A stretch of DNA of 15,106 nucleotides from positions 1 to 15,106 of the forward strand of contig JAIBDK010000015.1 of the NCBI GenBank assembly GCA_024679435.1. The letters are read 5' to 3'. Numbering within the stretch: the first letter of the stretch is position 1; the number at the start of each line of letters is the position of its first letter. Shown piece after piece: positions 14,292 to 15,106 of this stretch. The notes under the pieces are model-generated. The model was not told the DNA's origin. It saw only the letters and a list, made by a program, of their open reading frames with translations, and made no database searches. This DNA is from Gammaproteobacteria bacterium (GTDB lineage Bacteria > Pseudomonadota > Gammaproteobacteria > Arenicellales > Poriferihabitantaceae). Position numbers and translations under genes: made by a program.

Positions 14292-15106
14292 TCATGCGCT
14301 GTCCTGTTGTGAACTCAGGCCCAGTTGTGAAATGACCGTTTTTAGTTCTTCTTTAAGTTTCTGGTTTAAATATGAAGGTCCTTGTTTGCCCAATGCAACG
14401 ACTGCATAGTAGTAGGCTCTGCCGAGGAGCACAAAGTTGGCACCTTGGCTTAGCAGTCGAAAAATATCAAGGCCATTTCGCACACCGCCATCGGCGATCA
14501 AACTGTAGTCTGGCCCTACGGCTTGGCGAATTTGGGGAAGAATATCTGCAGGTGCAGGTGCCGCTTCTAACTGACGGCCGCCATGATTTGAGACGATGAT
14601 GCCATCCATTCCGGTGTTTCTGCAGATCAGTGCATCTTCCACTCCTAAAACCCCTTTTACTAAAATGTTTCCTTTCCAGTTGTTTCTTAATCTCTCCAGA
14701 GTATTCTCTGTAATATGCCCAACGGTTAGTTTTCCAAGATAGTCCAGTGAGTCGTTACTGGACAGATTGCTGGGAACGTACCGGATCAGATTTTCAAATA
14801 GTGGAAACCCTGAACGCGCCATGGAGAATGCCCAGCGGGAATGGGTAGCGATCTGTATTAAGTTTTGCAGGTTCCATTCCACGGGTATGCTGAAACCGTT
14901 ACGTATGTCGTGGTCGCGACGCATAGCATGCGGCACGTCCACGGTAATTATGAGGTTCTGATAACCTGCATCACGGGCACGTTGAAGAATATCGTTTTCA
15001 ATTTTCCTTTGGTTAGGCAAATACAATTGAAACCACGCATATTCGTCGGCATATTCTCTCAATGTTTCCAGGCTTGCCATGGCGAATGTGGAAGCGCAAA
15101 ACGGAA
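14292..15106 (-). CDS. FMN-dependent alpha-hydroxy-acid dehydrogenase, N-terminus beyond window
   Basis: Member of the family of L-lactate dehydrogenase (LldD), glycolate oxidase and mandelate dehydrogenase, oxidising a 2-hydroxy acid to a 2-oxo acid. About 271 residues are visible of a usual 350-390. The frame is open past Met codon 15078-15080 to the window edge (PFCASTFAMASLE, matching PF-LST-SIAS in the family), so that Met is internal. Visible: FQLYLPNQ, TVDVPHAMRRDHDIRNGF, the FMN-binding Lys in LVKGVLG, the catalytic SNHGGRQLE (nt 14565-14591, family SNHGGRQLD) with the active-site His and Arg, and the FMN-phosphate region ADGGVRNGLDIFR...LLGRA. Its stop codon directly abuts that of eutA on the opposite strand. 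Lactate, glycolate or another 2-hydroxy acid are all possible; glycolate would yield glyoxylate, the product of Mcl. Confidence 0.88.
   Translation of the reverse strand, partial: PFCASTFAMASLETLREYADEYAWFQLYLPNQRKIENDILQRARDAGYQNLIITVDVPHAMRRDHDIRNGFSIPVEWNLQNLIQIATHSRWAFSMARSGFPLFENLIRYVPSNLSSNDSLDYLGKLTVGHITENTLERLRNNWKGNILVKGVLGVEDALICRNTGMDGIIVSNHGGRQLEAAPAPADILPQIRQAVGPDYSLIADGGVRNGLDIFRLLSQGANFVLLGRAYYYAVVALGKQGPSYLNQKLKEELKTVISQLGLSSQQDSA

Overview
The window is a bacterial chromosome segment of roughly 50% G+C, densely coding, with short AT-rich gaps. It holds two themes side by side. One is formate and C1 assimilation by the serine cycle: NAD-dependent formate dehydrogenase, formate-tetrahydrofolate ligase, malyl-CoA lyase and malate thiokinase. 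The other is a set of proteins related to EutA, EutB, EutC and EutD, families best known from ectoine/hydroxyectoine utilisation. The serine-cycle proteins read very like those I recall from Methylobacterium/Methylorubrum, so the host is probably a serine-cycle proteobacterium (methylotroph or formate/methyl-group user). Class cannot be fixed from the sequence; the moderate G+C would fit a marine alpha- or gammaproteobacterium.

Layout. 1-3820 (+): 3' part of the formate dehydrogenase beta subunit, directly abutting the alpha subunit. 3821-4038: AT-rich gap with a LysR-like dyad. 4039-5706 (+): formate-THF ligase, followed by a strong and probably bidirectional terminator. 5886-7920 (-): eutB-eutC-like pair. 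7921-8107: divergent control region with two well-formed dyads. 8108-11181 (+): mcl-mtkA-mtkB. 11314-12057 (+): orphan HisA-like protein. 12058-12344: non-coding leader with a long-range hairpin. 12345-14291 (+): metal-less M24 (creatinase/DoeA-like) hydrolase and EutA-like Asp/Glu-racemase-superfamily protein. 14292-15106 (-): C-terminal two thirds of an FMN-dependent alpha-hydroxy-acid dehydrogenase, convergent with eutA with no gap.

How the parts fit. Formate can be oxidised to CO2 with NADH (Fds) or ligated to tetrahydrofolate (FtfL) for entry into the serine cycle. There MtkAB activates malate to malyl-CoA, and Mcl splits it to acetyl-CoA and glyoxylate. The Eut-like genes look like a catabolic module for a small nitrogenous compound. 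Its eutB-eutC half shares a promoter region with mcl-mtkAB, which suggests coordinated expression. EutE/DoeB, the deacetylase partner expected for ectoine breakdown, is not in the window, and the M24 and HisA-like proteins carry unusual active sites. The substrate may therefore not be ectoine. This link between an Eut-like module and the serine cycle is the most interesting aspect of the window and is inference.
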